A DNA stretch of 64,000 nucleotides, from positions 371,794-435,793 of the forward strand of contig CAWBXR010000016.1 of the NCBI GenBank assembly GCA_963792815.1. The letters run 5' to 3'. Below the pieces are notes generated by a model that made no database searches, was not told the DNA's origin, and was given only the letters and a program-made list of their open reading frames with translations. Each line of letters begins with the position of its first letter. The first letter of the stretch is position 1. Source of the stretch: JARRPM01 sp963792815. GTDB taxonomy: Bacteria > Pseudomonadota > Gammaproteobacteria > Pseudomonadales > Halieaceae. Below are positions 51,826-59,835 of this stretch, piece by piece. The position numbers were made by a program, and so were the translations under genes.

Positions 51826-52913
51826 GGTGATCGGAAGACTCCATCAATAAGGCCGCGCTCTTGATCTGGGCAAAGAGGCGATCGCCCTGCTGCAGACCCA
51901 GACGGGTGGCGGATTTGCGGGTTATGCGCGCCAGCAGGTACTGGGAGCCCAGGGCCAATCGCAGAAGTACCCTGGCGGTGCCATCGGCTTCCATCTGGGT
52001 GAGGGTTACCGGGAGGATGTTGAGAATACTGCTGTCTTCCGGTTTATGCCGGCACACGCTCACATCGCGCGCTGGAATTCGCAGCCGCCTTGAGGCACCC
52101 ACCGAGGTTTCGGCGGACGCGATAAGCAGGGTTTGCCCCTCCACCACCAGCTCGGTCAGGCCGTATTCGGGGTCGTGCCTCCCGATGCTGCCCAGCACGA
52201 TTGCGGCAGCCTGTTCCTCGCGGGATAGCCGGGTATCGAGCCGGCCGCAGAGGTCGATCATCGGCCCCTGGTCGATAAGCTTGCCCTGCTCCAGCAGTAC
52301 CAGGTTATCCGCCAGCTGGCTGACCTCCTCGATATCGTGGCTCACATAGAGCATGGGCAGGTCCAGTTCCCGGGCCAGCTGGCTGCAGGTAGGCCAGGCA
52401 CTGCTGGCTGGCGCTGTGATCGAGGTTGGCGAGCGGCTCGTCCAGCAACAGCAGTTGCGGCGAGGATAGCAGCGCGCGACCGATGGCCACCCGCTGCTTC
52501 TGCCCGGCGGAAAGGGTGGCCGGTGTGTGTTGTAACAGGCCCTCCAGTTCCAGCCATTGGATTACCTGCGCCATCGTTGCTCCGCCCTTGGCGCCGCGTC
52601 GGGCATCCGCGTAATCCAGGTTCTGCCGGACGTTGAGGTGGGGGAACAGCCGGCCATCCTGGAATACGTAGGCCACGCCCCGTTGCCAGGGCGGGACGAA
52701 AGTCCCGGGGGCCAGCCAGTGCTCACTGCGAAAACGCACCACTCCCCCCGCCCCTGGCCGCCGCAGGCCGGCTATGCAGTCGAGCAGGGTGCTCTTGCCG
52801 CTGCCGCTTGGGCCGTAGATAGCGGTGATCCCCGTGTCGGACAACTCACAGTCCAGCTGCAGCCGAAAGTCGTCCTGGCCGGGGCAGTCGAGCCGCAGGG
52901 CCAGGCCGTTCAC
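51818..52913 (-). pseudogene. modC: molybdate ABC transporter ATPase ModC, split by a one-base frameshift
   Basis: ATPase of the molybdate importer. Start GTG 52913, overlapping the modB stop (GTGA). Frame 1 carries Walker A YGPSGSGKSTLLDC, signature LSAGQKQRVAIGRAL and Walker B LLLLDEPLANLD. After LAYLQ the family sequence continues one base out of frame (LARELDLPMLYVSHDIEEV, with the switch His) and includes the C-terminal molybdate-binding TOBE domain (residues about 270-364). The span is 1096 nt, 365 codons plus one base; an extra C near 52381-52383 (minus strand CTGCAGCCAGCTGG) explains the break. An ATG just after the break could give a separate C-terminal fragment, but neither half would be a working transporter ATPase. 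Confidence 0.83.
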
Positions 52914-53596
52914 GCCTGCACCTTCCAGCTGTCGCGCCTGTCGCGGCGATAGAGCAGGTACAGCAGCACCAGGGAGAAGATCACCAGCCCCCCCGCCAGG
53001 CGGTGGGCCTCGGCGAATTGCAGTGACTCGACGTAGTCGTACAGGGCGATAGACAGCACCTGGGTTTCCCCGGGAATGTTGCCTCCTATCATCAGTACCA
53101 CGCCGAATTCTCCCACGGTGTGGGCGAAGCCGAGGCTCGCGGCGGTGACGAAGCTGCGCCGGGTCAGGGGCAGTACTATCGAGCGAAACTGGTCCAGCGG
53201 CCTGGCGCCGAGCGTTGCGGCGACCTTGAGCAGATCTTCCGGCACCCGCTGGAAAGCGGCCTGAAGTGGCTGCACAACAAAGGGCAGGGAGTAGATGACC
53301 GAGCCGATTACCAGTGCGCTGAAGCTGAACGCGAGTTGGGTGCCGGTGAGTTGCTGCCAGGCCGCGCCCAGCGCCGTATCGGGCGCGAACAGCAGCAGCA
53401 GGTAAAAACCCAGTACGGTGGGTGGAAGAATAAGCGGCATCGCCACCAGGGCTTCCACCAGGGCCGGCCAGCTGGCCTTTTTCCGGGACAGCCACCACGC
53501 CAGGGGGGTTCCCAGGATCAGTAGCAGTACCGTGGTGATCGTGGCCAGGGCGATGGTCAGTTGAATCGCGTCCAGCTCTGCAGCACTCAGGGGCAA
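52910..53596 (-). CDS. modB: molybdate ABC transporter permease ModB
   Basis: 228-residue inner-membrane permease with five or six helices. The EAA loop that contacts ModC is visible as QRVPEDLLKVAATLGARPLDQF, followed by FAHTVGEFGVVLMIGGNIPGETQ, the ModB/CysT family signature. The start ATG 53596 overlaps the modA stop by 10 nt, and its stop overlaps modC. Apparently intact, unlike modC. Confidence 0.94.
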   Translation of the reverse strand: MPLSAAELDAIQLTIALATITTVLLLILGTPLAWWLSRKKASWPALVEALVAMPLILPPTVLGFYLLLLFAPDTALGAAWQQLTGTQLAFSFSALVIGSVIYSLPFVVQPLQAAFQRVPEDLLKVAATLGARPLDQFRSIVLPLTRRSFVTAASLGFAHTVGEFGVVLMIGGNIPGETQVLSIALYDYVESLQFAEAHRLAGGLVIFSLVLLYLLYRRDRRDSWKVQA

Positions 53597-54294
53597 GGTT
53601 CGTAGCCAGCGTCGAAAATCAGTGTGCGCACCGTATCACTTCTGATCCAGTTCAGGTAGCTGGCAAGTGCCGGGTGTGCGGTGAGCGGGGTCAGGGAGAT
53701 TGCAAACTGGTCCAGGGGCCGGTGCCAGCCCTGCGGAATCGGTGTTGCGTTGGGCGCCAGCGCTTTCGGCAGCAGGGCCAGCCTGGTGCCGCCGCCATGC
53801 CAGAACTGGAGGGCCTGCACCACGTTGGCACCGCGCACCAGCTTGCGCTCGCTGCCGGCGGCAAATTCCGGGCGTGCCAGCACGGCCATCGCCGCCTCGC
53901 CATAGGGCGCTGTGACCGGGTTGGCAATGGCCAGGCTCAGGGCGGGGTTGGCCAGCTGGGCAAGGTCGCCATTGCCGCCCGCCAGTACCAGGCTGCCCCT
54001 GGCGTAGCAGAAGGGTTCGCCCAGGGTATCCCTGGCCTCCTCGGCAACCAGTTTTTGGGTGGAGGCTGCGTCCGCGGAGAAGAACAGGTCGAAGGGTGCC
54101 CCGTGCAGAATCTGGGCGTACAACACGCCGGTAGAGCCCGAGCTGAGAGTCACCCTGTGCCCTGTCTGTTGCTCGAAAAGGTCGCTTATCTGCTGCAGTG
54201 TGGCGCGAAAGTTTGCGGCCACGGCCACCCTGAGGGGCTCACCCGCAAGGCCCTGGCAGGTGACGAACAGTAACAACAGCAGCAGGTAACGCAT
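53587..54294 (-). CDS. modA: molybdate-binding periplasmic protein ModA
   Basis: 235-residue solute-binding protein capturing molybdate/tungstate for ModBC. ATG 54294 gives a classical signal peptide (MRYLLLLLLFVTCQGLAGEP, cleavage likely after GLA). Oxyanion-binding residues lie in VAVAANFRATLQQI, SSGSTGVLYAQI and GAPFDLFFSAD. An in-frame extension to 54369 reaches into comF and has no signal features, so it is rejected. First gene of modABC-srkA. Confidence 0.93.
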   Translation of the reverse strand: MRYLLLLLLFVTCQGLAGEPLRVAVAANFRATLQQISDLFEQQTGHRVTLSSGSTGVLYAQILHGAPFDLFFSADAASTQKLVAEEARDTLGEPFCYARGSLVLAGGNGDLAQLANPALSLAIANPVTAPYGEAAMAVLARPEFAAGSERKLVRGANVVQALQFWHGGGTRLALLPKALAPNATPIPQGWHRPLDQFAISLTPLTAHPALASYLNWIRSDTVRTLIFDAGYEPCP

Positions 54295-54332
54295 GCAGGA
54301 TTCCGGTGACAGTAAGCTCGAGGTGACACGGT

Positions 54333-55064
54333 TCAGCTGCCCGGGGCGGGAGTCCGTGCCAGGCACCACACTTCCACGTGGTGCGCGCCGGCATCGCGCA
54401 GGACGCCCGCCATGGCTGCTGCAGTGGCGCCGGTGGTGAACACGTCGTCGATAATGCCCACTCGCAGGTTGTCATAGCGATTGTGCACTGTAAAGGCGCC
54501 CCTGAGATTGCGGGCGCGCAGCGTGGCGCCCATCCCCGACTGGGGGCGGGTTGCCTGGCTGCGCCTAACGCCACGGTGATCGAGAAGCGCCGCTGCAGGT
54601 CCGCAAGCCGTGGAACGCAGTTGCCGCGCCAGCAACTCCGACTGGTTGAAACCGCGCTGCCACAGCCTGCGCCAGTGCAGTGGCACGGGTACTATCACAT
54701 CGACAGGTTCGGGCTCGCCCAATCGCAACAGCCAGAGCGCCGCCAATAGCGGGGTCAGTCGCCTTTCCCCGTGAAACTTCCAGCGCTGGATCAGGTAGGC
54801 CAGTTGCTCGCAGTACAACCAGGGCGCAATCACCCGGTCGAAGGGTGGCGGTGAGTGCAGGCATTTGCCGCACAGGGCGCCGCTGGGTCTGTGCGGCGAA
54901 TTCGGGAGCGGAATGGCGCAGCGGTAGCAGCAGCTGGTGTTCGCCTGGAATTCACCCTGGCAGGCGAGGCACAGGGGCAGTGGGCGGTGGCTGCGCAGGC
55001 CGCACAGGCGGCAATACTCCGGGAACAGGCCGCTGAAGAGGGTATTCAGCGCCCTGTTAACCAC
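54333..55064 (-). CDS. comF: ComF family phosphoribosyltransferase-like protein
   Basis: 243-residue protein of the ComF/GntX family. GTG 55064, preceded by AGAGG, gives the normal length; the reading frame extends upstream to 55253 but this overlaps the bioB promoter and start. An N-terminal zinc ribbon has CRLCG ... CLAC and CYRC ... CGKC pairs. The C-terminal PRTase domain has RGFNQSELLARQL and the PRPP loop VGIIDDVFTTGATA. ComF is needed for DNA uptake in competent bacteria and may process DNA-derived nucleotides; in non-competent species its role is undefined. Divergent from bioB, a conserved arrangement. Confidence 0.9.
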   Translation of the reverse strand: MVNRALNTLFSGLFPEYCRLCGLRSHRPLPLCLACQGEFQANTSCCYRCAIPLPNSPHRPSGALCGKCLHSPPPFDRVIAPWLYCEQLAYLIQRWKFHGERRLTPLLAALWLLRLGEPEPVDVIVPVPLHWRRLWQRGFNQSELLARQLRSTACGPAAALLDHRGVRRSQATRPQSGMGATLRARNLRGAFTVHNRYDNLRVGIIDDVFTTGATAAAMAGVLRDAGAHHVEVWCLARTPAPGS

Positions 55065-55079
55065 CTCTGCCCTCTTTGG

Positions 55080-55107
55080 TTGACAGCGGGTGGGCCGGCG
55101 GTATGAT
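55080..55107 (+). promoter_or_regulatory. strong sigma-70 promoter of the biotin operon
   Basis: Consensus TTGACA (55080-55085), 16-nt spacer, TATGAT (55102-55107), about 37 nt upstream of the bioB ATG. No BirA operator (paired TTGTAAAC-type half-sites) is visible around it. Confidence 0.65.
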
Positions 55108-55143
55108 TGGAGGCCCTCATTTTCCGGTCCCGGCAGGTTCTTC

Positions 55144-56214
55144 ATGTCTTCAGCAGCCACTGCAATGTCCCCAGGGGATGCCCCCCGCTCCAGCGAAATA
55201 CGCCACGACTGGACCCGCCAGGAAGTGGAGGCCCTGTTTGCCCTGCCCTTCAACGACCTGTTGTTCCAGGCCCAGACTGTCCATCGCCGTTATTTTGACC
55301 CGAATCAGGTGCAGGTGAGCACGTTGCTTTCCATCAAAACCGGCGCCTGTCCGGAAGACTGTGCCTACTGCCCCCAGAGCACCCGCTATGACACCGGCCT
55401 GGAAGTCGAGAAATTGATGGAGGTGGAAAAGGTGCTGGAGCAGGCGCGGGCCGCCCGGGAAAGCGGCGCCACCCGGTTCTGCATGGGTGCGGCCTGGCGC
55501 TCCCCCAAGCAGCGGGACATGCCCTATGTGGTCGCCATGGTCAAAGGCGTGCGGGAACTGGGCCTGGAAAGTTGCATGACGCTCGGCATGTTGACCCCGG
55601 AGCAGGCCCAGGAGCTGGCCGCAGCCGGGCTCGATTATTACAACCACAACCTGGATACGTCCCCGGAGTTTTACGGCGATATTATTACCACCCGCACTTA
55701 CCAGGACAGGCTCGAAACCCTGGAGCATGTGCGCGGTGCCGGTATGAAAGTGTGCAGCGGCGGCATTGTCGGTATGGGCGAACAGCAGGGCGATCGCGCC
55801 GGCCTGTTGCAACAGCTGGCGAACCTGCCGCAGCACCCTGAGAGCGTGCCGGTCAATATGCTGGTGCGGGTCAAGGGCACGCCCCTGGCGGACGAGGCTG
55901 ACCTCGATCCCTTTGAGTTTATCCGCACCATTGCGGTAGCGCGCATTATGATGCCGGCCTCCCACGTGCGGCTGTCGGCGGGTCGGGAGGAAATGAATGA
56001 ACAGATGCATGCGCTGGCGTATTTCGCGGGCGCGAATTCTATTTTCTACGGTGAGAAACTGCTCACCACACCCAACCCCCGCGCCAATAAGGATATGGCC
56101 CTGTTCGACCGCCTGGGTATTGAACCCGAACAGAGGCAGGTAGAGCGGGCACCGGCTGTGCCAAACCCGCAATTCTACGACGCCAGCGTCGCTACTGCGC
56201 AGGGTGCCAGTTAG
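55144..56214 (+). CDS. bioB: biotin synthase
   Basis: 356-residue radical-SAM enzyme inserting sulfur into dethiobiotin. ATG 55144 (MSSAATAMSPGD) is chosen, with AGGT upstream; ATG 55165 is an alternative. The 4Fe-4S radical-SAM motif is CPEDCAYCPQS; the 2Fe-2S ligand region includes RFCMGAAWRSPK and MTLGML, and Arg in HVRLSAGREEM. First gene of bioB-bioF-bioHC-bioD. Confidence 0.97.
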   Translation: MSSAATAMSPGDAPRSSEIRHDWTRQEVEALFALPFNDLLFQAQTVHRRYFDPNQVQVSTLLSIKTGACPEDCAYCPQSTRYDTGLEVEKLMEVEKVLEQARAARESGATRFCMGAAWRSPKQRDMPYVVAMVKGVRELGLESCMTLGMLTPEQAQELAAAGLDYYNHNLDTSPEFYGDIITTRTYQDRLETLEHVRGAGMKVCSGGIVGMGEQQGDRAGLLQQLANLPQHPESVPVNMLVRVKGTPLADEADLDPFEFIRTIAVARIMMPASHVRLSAGREEMNEQMHALAYFAGANSIFYGEKLLTTPNPRANKDMALFDRLGIEPEQRQVERAPAVPNPQFYDASVATAQGAS

Positions 56215-56223
56215 CCCGACTTT

Positions 56224-57390
56224 ATGGGGCCTCTCGCTGATCGCCTGGGTGCGGGCCTGGCCCTGCGCCGGCAAGACAACCTGTTCCGCCGTCGCCTGAC
56301 CCTGCAATCCGCCCAGGGGCCGGTGGTGCAGATGGACGGTCGGGAGTATCTCAATTTCTGCAGTAACGACTACCTCGGCCTGGCGGCGCACCCCAGGGTC
56401 GTAGAGGCCTTCCAGCGGGCTGCCGCCAGCTACGGCGTCGGCAGTGGCGCATCCCACCTGGTGTGCGGCCACAGCACGCCGCACCACCAGCTGGAGGAGG
56501 CACTGGCGGAGTTCACCGGCAGGCCCCGCGCCCTGCTCTTTTCCAGCGGCTACATGGCAAACATGGGCATTCTCACCACCCTGCTGCGTCGCGGCGACCA
56601 CGTCTTTGAAGATCGCCTGAACCATGCGTCACTGCTGGACGGGGGCTTGCACAGTGGCGCCCGCTTCCAGCGCTTCGGCCACAGCGACGTCGCGGCCCTC
56701 GAGCGCAAACTCGCCCCGGTGGAAGGCGTAAAACTGGTGGTGGTGGACGGTGTCTTCAGCATGGACGGTGACACCGCGCCGCTGCAGGAGCTGGTGGCTG
56801 CCTGCTCCCGCCACGATGCCAGCCTGATGGTAGATGACGCCCACGGCTTCGGCGTGATGGGTAAACGCGGCGCGGGCAGCACTGAAGCCGCAGGCCTGGA
56901 TGCGACTTCGGTGCCGGTGCTGATGGCGACCCTGGGCAAGGCCCTGGGTACTGCCGGCGCCTTCGTCGCCGGTAGCGAGCTGCTGATCGAGTCGCTGCTG
57001 CAACAGGCGCGAACCTATATTTACACCACAGCCCTGCCGCCGGCGGTCGCCGCCGCCAGCCTGGAATCCCTGCGCCTGCTGGAGGAGGAATCCTGGCGCC
57101 GGGAGCATCTCAACCAGCTTATAGCCCGGTTTCGCCAGGGCGCGGGGCAACTCGGCCTGCCGCTTATGGCCTCGGGCAGTGCGATACAGCCCCTGGTGGT
57201 GGGAGACGCCCGCAAGGCCCTGGATTTGAGTGAGAAGCTCAGGCAGGAAGGCCTGCTGATTGGCGCTATTCGGCCACCCACGGTCCCTGTGGGTACGTCG
57301 CGCCTGCGTGTCACCCTGAGCGCGGGGCACAGCGAGGCCCAGGTGGACCGCTTGCTGGAGCGGCTGGCGTCCTGCTGGGCCGCTGCCTGA
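56224..57390 (+). CDS. bioF: 8-amino-7-oxononanoate synthase
   Basis: 388-residue PLP enzyme condensing pimeloyl-ACP with alanine. PLP lysine in ATLGKALGTAGAFVAGS; conserved NFCSNDYLGLAAHPRV, GSGASHLVCGHSTPHHQLEE and DDAHGFGVMGKRGAGSTE. Its TGA overlaps the bioHC ATG by one base. Confidence 0.96.
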   Translation: MGPLADRLGAGLALRRQDNLFRRRLTLQSAQGPVVQMDGREYLNFCSNDYLGLAAHPRVVEAFQRAAASYGVGSGASHLVCGHSTPHHQLEEALAEFTGRPRALLFSSGYMANMGILTTLLRRGDHVFEDRLNHASLLDGGLHSGARFQRFGHSDVAALERKLAPVEGVKLVVVDGVFSMDGDTAPLQELVAACSRHDASLMVDDAHGFGVMGKRGAGSTEAAGLDATSVPVLMATLGKALGTAGAFVAGSELLIESLLQQARTYIYTTALPPAVAAASLESLRLLEEESWRREHLNQLIARFRQGAGQLGLPLMASGSAIQPLVVGDARKALDLSEKLRQEGLLIGAIRPPTVPVGTSRLRVTLSAGHSEAQVDRLLERLASCWAAA

Positions 57391-58973
57391 TGGGCCCGGA
57401 GTACCTGCCGGCGACGCGGGCAGCCCGCCAGGAACTGGTTCTGCTGCACGGCTGGGGCAGCAGCCGGGAAATCTGGCGACCTCTGTTGGCACAAGTGCGC
57501 TCCTGGGCAAACATCACCCTGGTGGACTTGCCCGGCTGTGCCCCCGGCCTGGCAGCCGGTGAGAACTGCGACCTGGCTGATGTAATAGATGCCGTGCTCG
57601 CGGTGGCCCCGCAGCGAGCGGTGTACCTGGGTTGGTCCCTGGGCGGACAGCTGGCGCTGGAACTGGCCGCGCGCAACCCTGAGCGGGTCGCAGCGTTGGT
57701 GACGGTGTGCAGTAATCCGCACTTTGTCGCCGACACCGACTGGCCCGGTATGGAGGCGGGAGCATTTGCCAGGTTTCAGGCCGCCTATGCTGCAGATCCC
57801 GCCGCGGCCCTGCGGCGCTTTGGCAGTCTCCAGGCGCAGGGTGCCAAGCACCCACGTCAGTTGTTGCGGCAGTTACAGGGCCAGCAGGCGGCGCCACCCG
57901 GGGCCGAGCTGTTGCCGGGCCTGCGCTGGCTGGCGGGCCTGGACCAGCGCGGGCTGCTGCAGGATCTGCAGCAACCCCGCCTGCATCTGCTCGCCGAACA
58001 CGACCAGCTGGTGCCGGCCGACCTAGCGCGAGTGTTTGCCAACTTGTCTAGCCCCGCGGCTCCGGCACAGGTGCAGTTGCTCAGGGGTGCCAGCCACCTG
58101 GCCCCGCTGGACAGTGCGCCGCTGGTCGCCGCGGCTACCCGGGACTTTCTCGCGACGGCAGGGCTGCTGCGGGATGACGACTATCTGGAAACGGGGCCCG
58201 CCAAGAAAGACGTGGCCAGCTCATTCAGTCGGGCCGCCCAGGACTACGATTCGGTAGCCGGATTGCAGCGGGATGTGGGCCGCGAACTGCTGGCCAGCCT
58301 GGATGATGGGCCGAAGTCCCCCGCTGTACTGCTTGACCTGGGTTGCGGGACAGGCTTTTTCCAGCCCGATCTGTGCAATCGCTACCCCGGGGCCAGCCGC
58401 ATCGGCCTCGACCTGGCCCCGGGCATGGTCGAGTATGCGCGAGCCCACGACGCGGGCGGCGGCCACTGGCTGGTGGGCGATGCCGAGTCGCTGCCGCTGG
58501 CAACGGATTCCGTCGACCTGATTTTCAGCAGCCTGGCCATCCAGTGGTGTCACCGGCCGGAGCTGCTGTTCGCCGAGTTCGGCAGGGTGCTGCGACCCGG
58601 CGGGCGCTGTGTCTTTACAACCCTGGGCCCGGACACCCTGCGGGAGCTGCGCGCGGCCTGGGCAGCGGTGGATGATCGCCAGCACGTGAATAGCTTCCTG
58701 CCGTCACAGCGGCTGGCGGCTGCCGCCGGGTCGATACCAGGCATCAGGCTGACCCTGCAGACGCGACGCCACTGCATGCAGTACTCGCGGGTAGGTGAGC
58801 TGTTGGCGGAACTCAAGACTCTCGGCGCCCACAATATGAACCGGGGTCGGCGGCCCGGGTTGACCAGTCGCAAAACCTTGCAGGGTATGCTGCAGGCCTA
58901 TGAGGACTGGCGGGTGGATGGGCTGCTGCCGGCAACCTACGATGTGATTTTTGGCGTGGTGGAGACGATATGA
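57390..58973 (+). CDS. bioHC: bifunctional BioH-BioC: pimeloyl-ACP methyl ester esterase / malonyl-ACP O-methyltransferase
   Basis: 527-residue fusion of the two enzymes that open and close pimelate synthesis. Residues 1-about 255 are the BioH alpha/beta hydrolase: LVLLHGWGSSREIW, nucleophile in LGWSLGGQLALEL (GWSLG), Asp in LLAEHDQLVP and His in GASHLAPLD. Residues about 275-527 are BioC: KKDVASSFSRAAQDYDSVA, SAM motif LLDLGCGTGFFQPDL, VGDAESLPL, and FSSLAIQWCHRPE. BioC methylates malonyl-ACP to enter fatty-acid synthesis and BioH removes the methyl group. The order H then C matches the BioHC proteins of Saccharophagus and Teredinibacter. All catalytic residues are present. Confidence 0.95.
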   Translation: MGPEYLPATRAARQELVLLHGWGSSREIWRPLLAQVRSWANITLVDLPGCAPGLAAGENCDLADVIDAVLAVAPQRAVYLGWSLGGQLALELAARNPERVAALVTVCSNPHFVADTDWPGMEAGAFARFQAAYAADPAAALRRFGSLQAQGAKHPRQLLRQLQGQQAAPPGAELLPGLRWLAGLDQRGLLQDLQQPRLHLLAEHDQLVPADLARVFANLSSPAAPAQVQLLRGASHLAPLDSAPLVAAATRDFLATAGLLRDDDYLETGPAKKDVASSFSRAAQDYDSVAGLQRDVGRELLASLDDGPKSPAVLLDLGCGTGFFQPDLCNRYPGASRIGLDLAPGMVEYARAHDAGGGHWLVGDAESLPLATDSVDLIFSSLAIQWCHRPELLFAEFGRVLRPGGRCVFTTLGPDTLRELRAAWAAVDDRQHVNSFLPSQRLAAAAGSIPGIRLTLQTRRHCMQYSRVGELLAELKTLGAHNMNRGRRPGLTSRKTLQGMLQAYEDWRVDGLLPATYDVIFGVVETI

Positions 58974-59644
58974 CCAGGACCTGGTTTGTGACCGGTACCG
59001 ATACCGGTGTGGGCAAGACCGCAGTCAGTTGTGCCCTGCTGGCCGCCGCGGGCGCGGCGGGATTGCGCACCGCCGCGGTAAAGCCGGTCGCCGCCGGTTG
59101 CGACGCAGCGGGGCATAACGAGGATGCCCTGCTGTTGATGGACTGGATGAGCGAGCCCCTGGACTACGCGCAGGTAAACCCTGTCGCCCTGGAGGCGGCC
59201 ATCGCGCCGCACATTGCGGCCCGACAGGAGGGCCGGAACCTGCAGGCCAGTCGGCTGGAGGGCTTCTGTCGAGGGGTGATGACCAGTGGCGCGGAGTTCG
59301 TGCTCATCGAAGGCGCCGGCGGCTGGCGGGTGCCGATCAACGAGCGCGAGACGTTGGCGGACCTGGCTGTGGGCCTGCAGGTGGGAGTGATCCTGGTGGT
59401 GGGCATGCGCCTGGGCTGCATCAACCACGCCCTGCTGAGCGCCGAGGCGATTGTCCGGGACGGCCTGCCACTGGCGGGCTGGGTGGCGAATCAGCCGGGA
59501 GAGTCGATGCCCTGTTACGCGGAAAACCTGGACAGCCTGCGACGCCGGCTGCCGGCACCGCTGCTGGGCGAGGTCCCTTTCATGTCGCCCTTTAACGCGA
59601 AAGCGGCGGCTCGAGCCCTTTCATTGGAAGCGCTGCTAAGTTAA
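58970..59644 (+). CDS. bioD: dethiobiotin synthetase
   Basis: 224-residue ATP-dependent carboxylase closing the ureido ring. P-loop FVTGTDTGVGKTAVSCALL; substrate-binding KPVAAGCD and ATP-binding EGAGGWRVPINE. Start ATG 58970 overlaps the bioHC stop by 4 nt. bioA is not in this operon and must lie elsewhere. Confidence 0.96.
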   Translation: MTRTWFVTGTDTGVGKTAVSCALLAAAGAAGLRTAAVKPVAAGCDAAGHNEDALLLMDWMSEPLDYAQVNPVALEAAIAPHIAARQEGRNLQASRLEGFCRGVMTSGAEFVLIEGAGGWRVPINERETLADLAVGLQVGVILVVGMRLGCINHALLSAEAIVRDGLPLAGWVANQPGESMPCYAENLDSLRRRLPAPLLGEVPFMSPFNAKAAARALSLEALLS

Positions 59645-59773
59645 TAAGCGCTTACTATTAAAAATATTGATCCAGGTCTATATAGCCGATTAATAAGGCT
59701 CCCGGGCCCGCTCCGGCCAAAAATATATTTGACTTCCGGCGAGAAAAGCCGAAAATGTGTGCACTGAACACAT

Positions 59774-59805
59774 AATCTTTTCCGCACGTCCGTGCAAGAT
59801 TTTTT
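59774..59805 (+). terminator. candidate terminator of the biotin operon / attenuator before the acyl-CoA dehydrogenase
   Basis: AATCTT and GCACG pair with CGTGC and AAGATT around a TC loop, with a TTCC bulge on the left side, followed by six T residues (59800-59805). It lies 30 nt upstream of the acyl-CoA dehydrogenase ATG, so it could terminate the bio transcript or act in the leader of the next gene. Confidence 0.4.
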
Positions 59806-59835
59806 CAGATCCAGGACAACCAAGAGGTAGTTACC

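Noticed and set aside
55065..55143. BirA operator upstream of bioB
   Set aside because: No paired TTGTAAAC/GTTTACAA-like half-sites are present.
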